From assembly GCA_964017125.1 (NCBI GenBank), contig OZ024902.1, forward strand, positions 100,780,796 through 100,844,795: a DNA stretch of 64,000 nt, given 5' to 3'. This document shows positions 14,001 to 29,000 of this stretch, piece after piece (the stretch's first letter is position 1; each line of letters begins with the position of its first letter). The stretch comes from Flabesymbios commensalis. Lineage: Eukaryota > Annelida > Polychaeta > Terebellida > Flabelligeridae. The notes beneath the pieces were generated by a model. It saw nothing but the letters and a program-made list of their open reading frames with translations, ran no database searches and had not been told where the DNA came from. The translations under genes and the position numbers were made by a program.

Positions 14001-17000
14001 AGTCTAGTAATAGAGATGTAGATAAAAAAATATATCAAAGGTCCCAACCCCCAAAAGGAAAATCTACACATCCCAGGGAAGTTGTCTGCCAAATAAGAAA
14101 ACAATCCATATGGAAACGGCCAACTGGACTGCTGATAATATCCCTCGCCCCACTTCGTGGGCGGGGACAAAAAGCTTATGACTATCTGGCCTGAATTGCT
14201 CTCTATTACACTATAATATAGCATCAAACATAACAAAAAAAAGTTTGCAGGGTTCAATTTTTTAGGAACAAACATTTGGCATCAATATTATACAATGCAT
14301 GTTCATAACATTGTTGACCAAATTTTTATGATTAATTAAAAGTTTTTGTGTCATTGTCTTAGACTATGGCCTACATTAAATCAACACTGCTCAGGTTCAT
14401 TGGCTCACTGAACGTCAGCTCGTGGGTGTACTTTCAATAAAATTGTATTTCACATAGCATTTTTATCTTTTTATTTGTGTTGTGAAAAAACTAAAACAGG
14501 GGGGTGCTAGAATGCCTCCTTTGTCAAGTAAATGGTTATTTAGTGAGTTTTGCAGTTTAACAATCACTTGCCAATTGATGCTTGAAGTCCTTGAACTTCT
14601 TCAAGTTGTTGATGGTGAGTACTTTGCTTGAGTTTGTCCTCAAAAAGCTGATCTTCTTTCTGTTTCATTTCTCTTTGATGATTCAGCTCCCTCCATCTGT
14701 GTAGATATTTATTTAACCTTGGTTTAGGAGATTTTGTAGTGCATGTGTTAACATTAGATTCCTAGTCAAATTCTACCCTGCATCAATTTCTAAAGCTTTG
14801 AACGGATCATGCCAGCCCTTCATACAAATATTACACATTCAAAGGGTAAGATCCTTGCATAACGCGCACCGTTTTATAACATGCTAAATCTCAGTCAACA
14901 CCAAACATTACAGGATACTGACATGTGCTATGCTTGACCACGTCAGCCAGGTCTCAGCCAGGGTATGCTGCAAACTACAGTAAACCACACAAGTTGGCTT
15001 CCATAATATTTTGCAAAATCAGTCCCAAGACATTTTTCAGCTCCAAATAAAATTGAGCAAATGAACAGTCACTATTAAGTGGTTAGCAACCATAAACAGT
15101 GATAAATAATAGCGATAAATTGCCCAATCGCGAAAGTCGCTAAATTATATAAGACTAGAAAATAATATGGTTTACAGAGTTTAATTTTAGCTTGGCAGTT
15201 CTGAGAATTCCCCTAATTATGCGTGACCACAGCTGAACTTTATGTGTTGTGGCTCCTGTACAGTATACACATGCAAGGGAAAGCATGCTGATTGCTAGCT
15301 AAACTGACATCTCGCTGAGGCTGACAATATGTGCATCTTAGCTGTATACATACACGCTAAAGAGAAAGCCCCTGGAGAAAGCATGCTAGCTACAATACAG
15401 AACACCCCCATTCTGTAAACTAGTTATACTTACAACTACCTTAGGGTGACAATAGTGCATCTGTGCGATATACACACAAGTGAAAAGAAAGCAGCACCTG
15501 CGAGGAAACATGCTAGCTACAATACAAGACATATCCAATGCTGCATGCTAGCTGGTATGGGCAGGTGGTTTGGGCAAGTACACACAAGACAGCATTTTAC
15601 TGATCACGCATATATGCGTCACATAACACGCATTGGACCGTACCGCACATTTGCCATTGTGAAACAAGTGCACGTTATTCTCTGCATTTTACGGTATGAT
15701 CTATAGGATCCCATTAGATCATAATAGATTACCTATCAGCTGTTCGTCTCATGTTAGTTCCCCCGGGTCACGTTATGATCTATAGGATCACATTAGATCA
15801 TAATAGATTACCTATCAGCTGTTCGTCTCATGTTAGTTAACTCGGGTCACGGTATGATCTATAGGATCATATTAGATCATAATAGATTACCTATCAGCTG
15901 TTCTTCTCATGTTAGTTAACTCGGGTCACGGTATGATCTATAGGATCATATTAGATCATAATAGATTACCTATCAGCTGTTCTTCTCATGTTAGTTCCCT
16001 CGGGTCACGGTATGATCTATAGGATCATATTAGATCATAATAGATTACCTATCAGCTGTTCTGCTCATGTTAGTTAACTCGGGTCACGTTATGATCTATA
16101 GGATCATATTAAATCATAATAGATTACGTATCAGCAGTTCGACTCATGTTAGTTAACTCGGGTCACGGTATTATCTATAGGATCACATTAGATCATAATA
16201 GATTACCTATCAGCTGTTCGTCTCATGTTAGTTAACTCGGGTCACGGTATGTCATGATCTATAGGATCAAATTAGATCATAATAGATTACCTATCAGCTG
16301 TTCGTCTCATGTTAGTTAACTCGGGTTACATTATGATCTATAGGATCACATTAGATCATAATAGATTACCTATCAGCTGTTCTTCTCATGTTAGATCCCT
16401 TTGGTCACGGTATGATTTATAGGATCACATTAGATCATAATAGATTACCTATCAGCTGTTCTTCTCATGTTAGTTAACTCGGGTCACGTTATGATCTATA
16501 GGATCACAATAGATCATAATAGATTACCTATCAGCTGTTCTTCTCATGTTAGTTAACTCGGGTCACGGTATTATCTATAGGATCACATTAGATCATAATA
16601 GATTACCTATCAGCTGTTCGTCTCATGTTAGTTAACTCGGGTCACGGTATGTCATTATCTATAGGATCAAATAAGATCATAATAGATTACCTATCAGCTG
16701 TTCGTCTCATGTTGGTTAACTCGAGTTACATTATGATCTATAGGAACACATTAAATCATAATAGATTACCTATCAGCTGTTCTTCTCATGTTAGTTAACT
16801 CGGGTTACGGTATGATCTATAGGATCACATTAGATTATAATAGATTACCTATCAGCTGTTCGTCTCATGTTAGTTAACTCGGGTTACGGTATGATCTATA
16901 GGATCACATTAGATCATAATAGATTACCTATCAGCTGTTCTTCTCATGTTAGTTAACTCGGGTTACGGTATGATCTATAGGATCCCATTAGATCATAACA

Positions 17001-20000
17001 GATTACCTATCAGCTGTTCGTCTCATGTTAGTTCCCTCAGGTCACGGTATGATCTATAGGATCACATTAGATCATAATAGATTACCTATCAGCTGTTTGT
17101 CTCATGTTAGTTAACTCGGGTCACTTTATGATCTCTAGGACCACATTAGATCATAATAGATTACCTATCAGCTGTTTGTCTCATGTTAGTTCCCTCGGGT
17201 GACGGTATGATCTATAGGATCACATTAGATCATAATAGATTACCTATCAGCTGTTCGTCTCATGTTAGTTAACTCGGGTCACGTTATGATTTATAGGATC
17301 ACATTAGATCATAATAGATTACATATCAGCTGATCGTCTCATGTTAGTTAACTCGGGTTACAGTATGATCTATAGGATCACATTAGATCATAATAGATTA
17401 CCTATCAGCTGTTCGTCTCATGTTGGTTAACTCGGTTTGAACTTCTTTCATTCTGGACTGCGCCTGCTGCAAATGTTTTTCACTTTCTTGCAATTCTGTT
17501 AATTTCACAAGCATTGCTCCCGCTTTTGATCTAGAACCTGCAATGAGATACACACTTCACCATGCTTATAATGCTTTTATCGTCTTCACATATATGAAGC
17601 ATCACCATTAAATCTACTTTCCGCATCTACACCTTTTAACACAGGCCTATACATTGTACTTCAGTCAAAAGTGAACTCTATAGAAGTATAATATGCATAC
17701 ATTGTAGAGACACATAAGATATAAGGTACCTCCAGTAAGTGTTCCGGCAGGATCGAAACTTTCTCCTTCAAGGGTCACACATTTCTTCATCACTTTGCTA
17801 TCAAAAGCAACTTTTTTAGCAGTATCCATATCTCTGCATATCAACACATTTCCAAAGACAAACTCCATAGCAGGTTTAAGAGTTGGATTAAATTCAACAA
17901 GAGATAATGCTGTGAAAACGTTACCCTTGCCAACCTAACAAAAGAAAAATTATTACAGAAGTTAGAAAGTTCATGTTATTAGCTAATTATTCATACAAGG
18001 TCTAGAGTTTTATTATGAACCCTTATCCTGCTAAGTTAATTTATTTAAATTTTCAAGCACTTGAGGTTGTGTATCGCGGTAGCGAGACACAAACTCAAGT
18101 GCTTGAAAATTACCGATACTTGTTTGCAATCTAAAAGCAAACCAACCAAACATTTACAGATCTTGTTGTTTAAACAGTCATTTTATTCCCAATAACAGTG
18201 ATCAGCTAATAAAACGGGAAAAAAAAGACTATTGTCGTGATTAGCGGGCAACGGTTTAAAATGCACTAGAGATGCTTAGAAAAGTGTATGAAAACATGAT
18301 TGGTAACAAGATAAATCATTGTTATTTATATTCTCATCTCCTGTGCCTCCTACTGCTGTAATGACTGTTTATGTAAATTTTACGATAAGTGTTTAGAAGA
18401 AGTTCGGTTCAGCTTGAGATATATGAAGACGAATGAAATGAGACCAAGTTAATTCATTATACAGTTTATTCATTATAAAACAATTGGCTTTTTGGGAGTT
18501 CTCCAGCATCATAAGGGGGGTGTAATTCTCTGGGTCATGAGGAAGCATTAGTGCTGTGTCTCATGAGTGAGGCTACCCTGCCGCGTATCATGATGCTGCT
18601 GAGGCTGCTTGAGAGCACGATTGGGGGCCAAGATGGCAATCGAATGCCCACTTATGTTGCTGGAGAAGCTCCCTATATAACTCGAATATGTTAGTATGAC
18701 ATAAGAAGAGAGGATGGAGGAGGGAGGAGGTGGGTACAAAAAAGTATAGAAAAATGACTGCACCCCAACTAGCTCCAGGCTGGCAAACAAAGGACTGATT
18801 TGGGGATCCAGATTGAAACTACAGCAATGGATTCAATAGCTCTCTGATTAGTCATATAAGAGAGTACTCTTATGCAGCCAATCATAAAACAGCTGCTCTA
18901 TGATTGGGTAGAAAACTTAGTATGTGATTGGATACTTTTGGATCCCTGTTTTGCACAGGAAAAGCAGCTAATAGTACTGTGGAAATTTTCAGTCCACAGC
19001 TTATAGTGCGAAAGGATAAAACGAACAGCCAAGCCTACAGCCTAATCATATACATTCAGTGAACTAGACAAATCCTGTTGCATTTTGTCTGCACTGACTG
19101 CAATGAGAAGCTGAGGGGGATGACACAGTAAATAAAGCTACAAACAAAACATAAACCCACCTATATGGATCTCAATCCAAATAGGTAACATCACTGACAT
19201 TCTACATTACTCATCTACCTATAGATGTGAGCTAACAATGGTGTTTTTTTATCAAATCCCCATGAGGCCTCATAGTAAGAGGATTAATTAATGGCGAGAG
19301 AATTATTACTCACAATTGATTCAGCTCGCTTGATAATAGATGGATCCATGGCTCTTGCACTGATTTTGTTGAGTGGGATAATAGTATAGCGTCTACTAAG
19401 TTGTCCTTTTTGTAATAATTTCTTACCAGTCACCTCAGAATCCACAACCACATTATAAAGCTGTAACAATAAGTATAATTCATGGAATACAAAAAAAACA
19501 CAATCAAAATGACAAGATAATCTAAACCCTTAAAGTGCTAATCATGTCAATAGCCATTTTCATCCTTATAAATTGCCATTCAAACAAGACAATTTGCATA
19601 AAACATATGTTTCACATTGATTTTTGTATCTTTTTATTCAAATTGTATTTATATGAAGTAATTTTTACCTACCTGAACTTGTGGGTCGAGGTAGAGAGAC
19701 ACAATTTCAAGTGGGTATCTAACTTTAAATCTATAATGTAGCACTTAAAGGGTTAACAAACAGATAAGAATACAGAAAAGAACACATGAATAAATTTGGT
19801 TGCTAAAACAATAATTCAGCCATTTTTTATGTTGAACACATGTTAGAGGCATTTGTATTAAGGCCAATATATTTTTTTTCGCTGCTTTAGATGAACACAC
19901 GCATTAGATTGAACTTGTGCATTACCATAAAATACATGTGTTTTTTTCTGCCTAGGGCGCATTAGGTGGTTGCCAATTTTTTTAAAAAAATCAGAAAATA

Positions 20001-23000
20001 TCCAGCTATGGTTTTTTTCCGTTAACTTTTCGAGAAATAGTTATTTTTTTTAGAAATAATTTTTTAACAGCTCTCTTATTCAGGGTTCCTACAAACCATT
20101 TTCTTTCAAATTCCATCATTCCGATATGATCTCCCGAGAGTTATGATAATTTAAACAATATCATCTCTATCAACTAAATCATATAGGCATCCGTCAGTGT
20201 CTGAAAAACAATTCATATTCTCCGCTCTGCCATTTGGCTATGGGATACGGTTGAACTGGGACAGAGATTGTGATCAAATCTCTTGATCATCAATGATATG
20301 GGTAAATACATTTTTGGTCCTCTTACATACAAGTTTTTTCATAAATTAAGGCAAAACTTTCTAAGAATTGAACAAATAAGCTTGTATATATCATCACACA
20401 TATCAGCCTGTGACAAGACACGCTACCTTCCCACCAGCAGCAACTTCCAAAGCAGTAGCTGTTTGAGGATCTTTCACTTGGATAAGTTTGGCCACAAGGC
20501 CATGCACTTTGCTGCGATCAAAATTTTTTTCTGGGTCCCTGTAGTCAAATTGAAGTTGTGGAAACCTGTAGAAAAAGTAATGTAGCTGTGGGTATGTATA
20601 TTATATCAAGATTTTACCATTCTGTGAGGAATGGAATATTACCACCTAGAACTGTTCATCATCATTACAGTATAGCCATAAACAATATACATCAGTGTTC
20701 CAGCTAGGCTTTTTCGCATGCAGCCGCGACATTCACTCAGGCTCACGTGTTAATGTTGGCACCATGCCTTTAAAACGTGTCGCCATGCCATAACAAGAGG
20801 CCAGCCGGCCACCATAATCCCCCGCCCCGCCCGCGTGATATAAATTTTACAAGGTGCATACTTCCCTGAAGTCTCACATTCTGTTCTACAATAATGATCC
20901 ACCTATCTAGATTACTGTGTATATTACAGATATTGAAGTCAATGTTGGTCGCAAGTCAGCATTTTTTTAGTTTGAGCAAGTTGCCATTAAGAGGGTTTAT
21001 ATATATATATATCCCTCACTGAAACCATACATTTTGTTTTATAGTATTTATTGGACTGGTACATACCCTATGGAATTTTTGTTCCAATGGTTGATGCTGT
21101 GAATAGATTTGATGCCTTATCAACGTTGAATTTCGTTGGTAGATTTTAATTTTATGTGTTTTTCTCTAGCAAAAAAAAAACATTTTTCACCCTAAAAAGT
21201 GACCCATTTTTCGCGTGCGTCTGCTCTAAAACTATATTGATGGGGTAAACGGTGATTGTACACAGTTGAGACGATGACTCACTTTGCTTCTCCTGTGCAC
21301 GTTTCAAAAACTTTGATAACAATTATTATTTGTCTGCCATCTTGAATTTATGCAAATTTGGACAGAATGAATATTATTTTTTGGATCAGAAAAATTAAAG
21401 AAGTGTACAAATAACTTTTATCATCATCATTTTACACATTATGCCAATTTTGAAGGTTAGAGCATCTAACTATCTGGCACAGTTTGCCCGGAATCAGGCA
21501 TATTAAAGTTAATTATGGCTGATTGTCGGCCCTTTTGAATTTGATCAAGTTGAAAATTTTCAGAGCATATCCCTACCTGAAACCGCACATTTTGTTTTGT
21601 AGTAATGGTCTAGCTATATGGCACGGTTTGTCAGATATCAGGCATATTAAAGTTAATTACGGCCGATAGTCGGCCATTTTTAATTTGATCAAGTTGAAAA
21701 TTTTCAGAATATATCCCTACCTGAAACCGCACATTTTGTTTTGTAGTAATGGTCTAGCTATATGTTATGTTATGCTATATGGCACGGTTTGTCAGATATC
21801 AGGCATATTAAAGTTAGTTATGGCCGATGGTCGGCCAATTAAGCAGGTAAAATTTCAAAATCCCCAAAAGGCACATCTACACCCCCTGAGGGATGTGTGT
21901 GTCAAAAATTAAAGAAATCCATGAACGGGTTACTGAGTTCTGCTCTGGAAACGAAATGCAGACATCCGGACGCGGGACGGACGGACCGACAGCCGGACGG
22001 ACGGCAATCCGAGGCGGTGCCAATACCCCCCGCCCCCACTTCGTCGGGCGGGGGATAAAAATTGATGGCGTTCTCACTTTTTTTACATTCCAAGAGCCAA
22101 TAGCCAGCCATCACCCCTCGTACTGCTTTTAGATTGCATCATCACACCTAGTGCCAACGGTCGTGTTCACACCTCTGCCCCAGCCCCACGAGTGCTCATG
22201 ACTTGCACATTGTTATAAAAACATACAGTTCTCATTGAAGGAGATCAAAAGACTTGTCCAAACACAGATTTACTCACCCACTGACAACACATTCATTGTT
22301 TCCCCACCTCTTGTGAATTACGGTCTCTCACTTTAGCATCACTATGTTATTCGTGGGTAATCTGAAAGGGTCTGCTTTGATGGGTTTCAATATAGGGGAC
22401 ACTGCCAGATTTAGTAAAATAATTGCTCTCTGCAGGGGTCTCGTGCACTTATTTTTTGAAAGCAAGTACATGTACTTATATTCAAACATAAAACAATTTA
22501 AAACACCCATAAAACATGTCATTTTTACTTACAAGTACATGCATGTTAATGCGAGCAGATATCATATGGTACAGTAAAATTGTATCGCCAGGCGGCCATT
22601 TAAAATTTGATATAAATCAGCAAACATTAACGCTTTAGCTATTATGCAAGATAAGGAAAAAAAACAATTAAAAATGACCGCCAGTCAGCCATTTTGGATT
22701 TTTTTCTTGTGAAATTTGCTCTGGTTCATCCTTGTGCGAGTCCTTACATCTTGTACATACCATATGCATGGTCCAGCTATTTTGCTTTATTTATGAGTTG
22801 CGTAAATATCACAAAATTACTCAAATCTTTGTTAGTGGCCCTAGTTAAGTAGTAATTACAGAGTTGATTATATGGGAATAAAAATGTCACCAAAAATCCC
22901 CCGGTGGTATGTGATGGCTATGTGAAGTATGAGGAAGCAGAAGTTCAGCTATCATGCAAGATTTCCGAGATAATGAGAAAAAAAATTAAATGGCAAACTG

Positions 23001-26000
23001 GCGGCTATTTTGGCTTTTATTAGTGTGAAATTTGTCATGGGTTATCCTTGTGTGAGACATTACATTTTGTTTTATATTCATGGTCCAGCTATTTTACATT
23101 TTTTGGAGTTATTTAAATATCACAGAATTACTAAAATTGTTTGCTCCCAAAAGTTATTCAGGTCATTGGCTGACATAGCTGAACATATTTGCCAAATTAA
23201 AAGATCTGATGGAAACTTTTTCCTGAAACACGCTAAAGAGAATTTCTTCGTTAGTGGCCATAGTACCTCAAGGGTTGATGATATGGTGATCAAAATGTCA
23301 CCAAAACAATTCCCCAGTGGAATATGATGGCTATGTGAAGTATGAGGAAGCAGATTAGATTAGTAGCTATCTTGAAAACAAGTTTGCCTCGTGCTTCTTA
23401 ATAAAAGAACATGTATTAAACTGGAAACGTGTTTTCAGTTGCCCTCATGAGACCTTATGTCGAGTATCAAGTGCATTAAAATCATATTTGTGCCATGCCC
23501 TTAAAAATGTTAACTTGTTGAAGATTTGACAAATTATTTTATATCAATAAAATAATTGTTTGGGTAAACAGCAATGTTTGCTACATTTACATTAGAATTT
23601 ATTTACTTAATATAGAAGTATAAATTGAAGTATATGTGTAAAAAGATTTCTATCTCTCATTATCAAATCATGTGCACAAGTTTTTTGAAAAATCAATAGA
23701 AATTTATTTCATAATTATGAGAATGAATTAAATTCAGGACTAGCTCATACAACTTTGTTATGTTGAAACAGTGGGAGGAATGCACAAACATACCTTGCAC
23801 CCATCTGATCCACTTTCTCATGCAATGTTGTAACTTCAGCTTCAAGTTCGCGCTGACTTATTCTCAAATTTTCTTCCTTACCTTCTTCATAGTTTAGTTT
23901 AGTGAGTTCATTCTGTTGACAAAATATAGTTAAAGCAAAATGTTATATATATAAATAGATCCAGCTACAGCTGATTTCTACCCACAGTAGAGATCAGTCA
24001 AAACATCGGGAATGGTCATACCGGTAAGTTAAATGGCCTGAATTTCTGACAGAAGCTATTATCTTGTGATATCAGTCATGAGATGATTCAACTGTGATAG
24101 TTTTGACTGACCTGTAGGCCTAATGTAGCTCTGACTTCTAATGCCACAACGAAAAATTAATTTATTTTACAGAATAAATAAAATACTGCTCGATTGAATT
24201 ATGTGATTACCAATGATAATAATGAACAGAGGTAAATGGTGTAATAATGCATCCAAGTCTACTATCAGCCGGTGTCACTGTTTGGTATTCTTAGTACAGA
24301 ACAGCAATAGTTTATACTAGCCGCAACAGATTTCCTGTGTTTCTTTGTTCTATAATGATGGGTTGTTCAGAATGCCATGTTGACAACTGTTTAACTGGAA
24401 GGTGTTATCTGTATGCTGGAAGTCAATCTTAATGTTAGCAGCTTTTGTTGCTCAAGACAGGACACTGCCATGGGCACAAGGACAAATGGACAATTTTTCA
24501 AATACTGTCCATTTAGTATAGGAGCCAATTAATGTGAGATTCACCTGATACCAGTATAGTATTGGCAGCGAAGCAATGGTTTTTCCATAAAAATTGCCAT
24601 GATAGTTTTTTATCACTGCATGGTTATTTCATACGGCTTTCAAGATTGAAAAACATAAGTATATTTATTGTAATTAGACCATTTTTCATAGAGGCTATGC
24701 TATTGGTATAAATGCAATAAGCCATTGTTAATGACAATCACCTCTAACTTCTCTAAGTTCTTTTTCAGTAATGTATGAGCACTTTGATCTTTCTTGTACC
24801 CATCTTCCGTCTTCTTTAAATCGTTCTGTTTTTTCTTAATCTCTTCTTTGCTATGCTTAAGCCTGTGTAAAAAAGATGCAATTATCCACTTTCAGTATAC
24901 TCGCCAGACAGCAAGGTTTTATGGTTGAAAAAAGTCTAAAGATTTTTAAAACTAGATGTGTTTACCATGTAAACACCCAAGAAGGCTCCCCCTCGCACTT
25001 TTCAAATAAGAGTTTTACATTAATTATAATTTTACCAGATAATCAATTTGTAAATGTAACTATCAAGTAATATTATGAGGCAGAAGCTAGAAGCTTTAAG
25101 CTGACTAGGTGCTATTTTGACTCCAAAAGATTAAAGATGGCCGCCATGACAAAGATATTTTCCCGAATTTTCTGAATAATTGATGCAGTCTAGGAAATAA
25201 TATTACTATGCAGTATGTTAAATATTGAGTATATCGGATAAGCGTCTTTGAAGTTATCAGGGTGACAACGTCCTAATTGGACGAAAAAAGATTAAAGATG
25301 GCCGCCATGACCCTGATATTTTCCCGAACTTTCTGAAAAATTGATGCAGTCTAGGAAATAATATTACTATGCAGTAGGTTGAATATTGAGTATATCGGAT
25401 GAGTGGCTTTGAAGTTATCAGGGGGACAAGGTCCTAAATTTAGTGAAAAAGATTAAAGATGGCCGCCATGAACCCGACATTTCCCCGAACTTTCTGAAAA
25501 ATTGATGCAGTCTAGAAATTAATACTACTATGCAATATGTAGAATATTGAGTACACGGATAAGCAGCTTTGAATTTATCAGGGTGACAAGGTCCTAATTT
25601 GACGAAAAAGATTAAAGATGGCCGCCATGACCCTGATATTTTCCCAAACTTTCTAAAAAATTGATGCAGCCTAGGAATTAATACTTGTATACAGTATGTT
25701 TAACACCAAATGAATACAAAAAGCGGTTTTGTAGATATCAGGGTGACATGGTATAAAAAGTCCATGCCGGACGAAACCGTACAAAAACAAAAAGCCTCTC
25801 TCTGGTACGGGGGAGCCTTAATTAGCATAATAAATCAAATAAATTTAATTGACATTTTTATATACAAATATTTGTACACCTCATTACCTGACCATTTAGA
25901 ACTTACATTTTTTTATCTAATGAAATGGTATTACATGGCCTCATACATGAATTCCTTCCAGTGGATAAACTTGAAAATTCACAGTCTGACACAGAGTTTT

Positions 26001-29000
26001 ACACATAAATTTTGGACCGAAATAAATTTTATAAAAATAAATGTAGTGTGAGACACTAATTAAATTATTCAAAGTTGCTGCCAAAAGCTACTTTGAATTT
26101 GGAAATACAGCATTTTTAATTTCAATACAGAGCATAATAAACTTCCCCAAAAATAATTCGAAAGAATTGTTTTCTATTCCAAAATAAAACAAAAAATTAT
26201 CTTTCTTTTCTCTTCTCTAAAATGGTAAAAATGTATTTTACTTTTGTTTTCAAGATTCTTCGTTAATAACGGAAAAAAATATATATTTGATATTCCTTTC
26301 TAAAAAAATAATTTTCATTGTTGATAATGAAAAGAAAAATAATTCTTCAGTTTTATTTTCTAAGAATTATTTTTTGGTTGTTGTTAACAGAAAAAAACAA
26401 GGCCCGTCGGTGAAGCCTCTAATCATCGATTAAAAGGGAAAATCATTTAAAAATAACTTTTAAATATAACTTTGATCTAGCCATCTCGCACGGTTTTCCA
26501 GATATTAGCCATATTAAAGACAATAATAGCCACAAGTCGGCCATTTTGAATTGGAATTGATAAAGTTGAAATTGCCCTTGGAATATTCCTTCCTGAAACC
26601 ACACATTTCGTTCTATAGTAATGGTCTAGCTATCTGGCACGTTTTTCCAGATATTACGCACATTAAAGTCATTTATGCCCGCAAGTCATATTACGCATAT
26701 TAAAACAATAATAGTCGATAGATAGCCATTTTGGTCGCCATAGCCTAATTTTTGGCCAATGCACGCCCATTATCAAACTCATCTGAGCTAACAATGAAAT
26801 AGATATGGTATAAAATTTTGGAGTGATATATAGAAAATCTCGAGTGAATCACATTAATGATAAAATTTGCGGATCGGGAAAAAATCAAGGTTTAGTCATA
26901 AGTAGCCAGGATATTAAGGACCTAAAAAAGTGAGAACATAGCCAGAAGATACAAATATGCAGCAACCGCCAAACGACTGCCACCGGTCAATTCGTCACAC
27001 ATATCCACCGCCATCTTATATATCACCTCTCCATGCAATCATGGCCAGTGCTGTTCTGCTGTGTGGTGTATGTGTACATCTGATACTGGGAATACTACTA
27101 AATTTATGGCTACGCGGCCGGCATATCAATCAAGGACACAACATCGAAACAATGTCCCAAGATTGACAGGGGAGAAATATATTTCTCTGAAAAACCTCCA
27201 CCAAGCGGGGCTTGAAACCACACAGCAGGCAAAGCGCCACCATTGCGCCATGTCCCCCTCCATATAATTTCAGTATAATTTCATCAAATTAATTTCATTA
27301 AAATAGACAAAAATGAAAAAGACATGTTTTCCCCAAAAAATGGGAAAAATCCAGGTGATGGTAGGATAAAAATAGCTTCTGGTCACTGTGTCAGCCAGCG
27401 ACCCGTGCACCCGTCTTATGGACGGGTATAAAGTCAAAATGACGGGCAAAATTGGCCAAATTACACTATGAAGGAGGAAATGCACGGGCAGTTATGCAAA
27501 AATTGGGGAAAAAACACGGGCAGTTGTCTAATCCTAGCTAAGACAGTGGTTCTGGTAATAATACTTACTTCATTTGAGCTTGTTTAGTTTCTGTCTGGGC
27601 ATTGCTTATAGCAGATTTGGTGGCTGAAAAGATATATAGAGGTACATGTATATATACTTTAATTGTGCTTCTAAAATGCACACAAATATTTGAAAATCAA
27701 TTTCCAGTCAAGTCACATAATGACATTTAATTTTTATCTTTGAAATTGTAATATAAAAGCATAAGCCTGCCTACATTATGAGCGTCACCATTTAGGAAAT
27801 ATTTGATTTTTTAAAATTGTCTGTATTACCTGTTCGATAAGGCAGGGGCAGAGTAAGTTTGGTGATCAATAATTTTGGGTGGCGAAAAGTGTTTTAACTA
27901 TCCCCTTGTATTAGCACATTGAATTATTATTTTGCCATGTGACTGACAAGGCGGTTGCGCAGGGTCGTGCGGCAGGCACATTTCCATTGGCGCGTCCAAA
28001 CGTGTCTAAACGTGCAGGAGATGTAGTGATCTGGTTCTGGTCTTTCTTCAATTAACGTGCACTTCTATCCCGAAATAGGACTTTATAAATGATTAGGATA
28101 TATACAAGCTGCGACGTGCTATGTAAACAGCTGGTGAATACTGCAAAGATCATCACCCATTCTCTTCATGATTTGTGTATGCTGGGTTTAAAAAAATGTG
28201 TTATATTTGACTATTCTTAAATAACACAGTGACAACAATATGAATTATACTATAAAACTATACGGTTATCAGGGCTTATGTTAAACCCTATTAGGCCTAA
28301 TCCCGTGAGCGTGTGATTAGGACTACCGGACATCAAATCACTAAAGTAGGATTATATCACTGGTTATAAACCAGAAACAAGACTGTGTGACTATACAGGG
28401 TATATGGTTGGGCCTACGAATGATACATAATGTATGACATATCACGGCAATCTAGCATTCACAGTGTCACAGCATCAAATATAATATGAGACGTTGAGCC
28501 AATTATGATTTAGTTTTTTTGGCCAGCGTCGCAGACCCTTGTCCAGTATTAAACCAGAATCAGGTCAATGTTTCATGTTTACTGAGCTGCCAGACATGAC
28601 AGAAAACTCCCCACGACAAATATAAAATGACATATGGAGAGATAAACGTGCCTTGGATAAACGCAGAAATCGCTACATGTGCAATTGCTGCCGCGCGGCT
28701 AATCGCCTGTATGGAAAGGTCACATTGTTAATGTATATGAGCAATTTTTAATTCTGCCACGCAGCCGTCGCAACGCAACGTTGAGTCCAGGGATATAAGT
28801 ACCTACATACAAAGTTATAAGTCTTTCGGACCAGGGGTTAAAGAGATAAAGTGTCACAAGCTCTCCGAAAAGTTTAAAATGACCGCCATTTTGTACGAAA
28901 AGCACTGAACTGTGACCAAAACCTTTTCGTTTCGTGGTCAGACAGGTAATGGCCCACCTACAAAATTACGAGTGATTTGGACCTGCGGTTCGACAGATAT

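Noticed and set aside
14697-17401. A missing exon between SMC2 exons 16 and 17
   Set aside because: It seemed needed when exon 16 was ended before the array. Extending exon 16 into the first array unit (to 17402) restores the alignment fully.
15691-17435. The 79 bp array as a CRISPR array
   Set aside because: No unique spacers: the whole 79 bp is repeated, and the host is an animal.
21877-22132. Overlapping open frames on both strands at the GGACGGAC stretch as genes
   Set aside because: They arise from the GC-rich hairpin tail of a satellite block and show no protein similarity.
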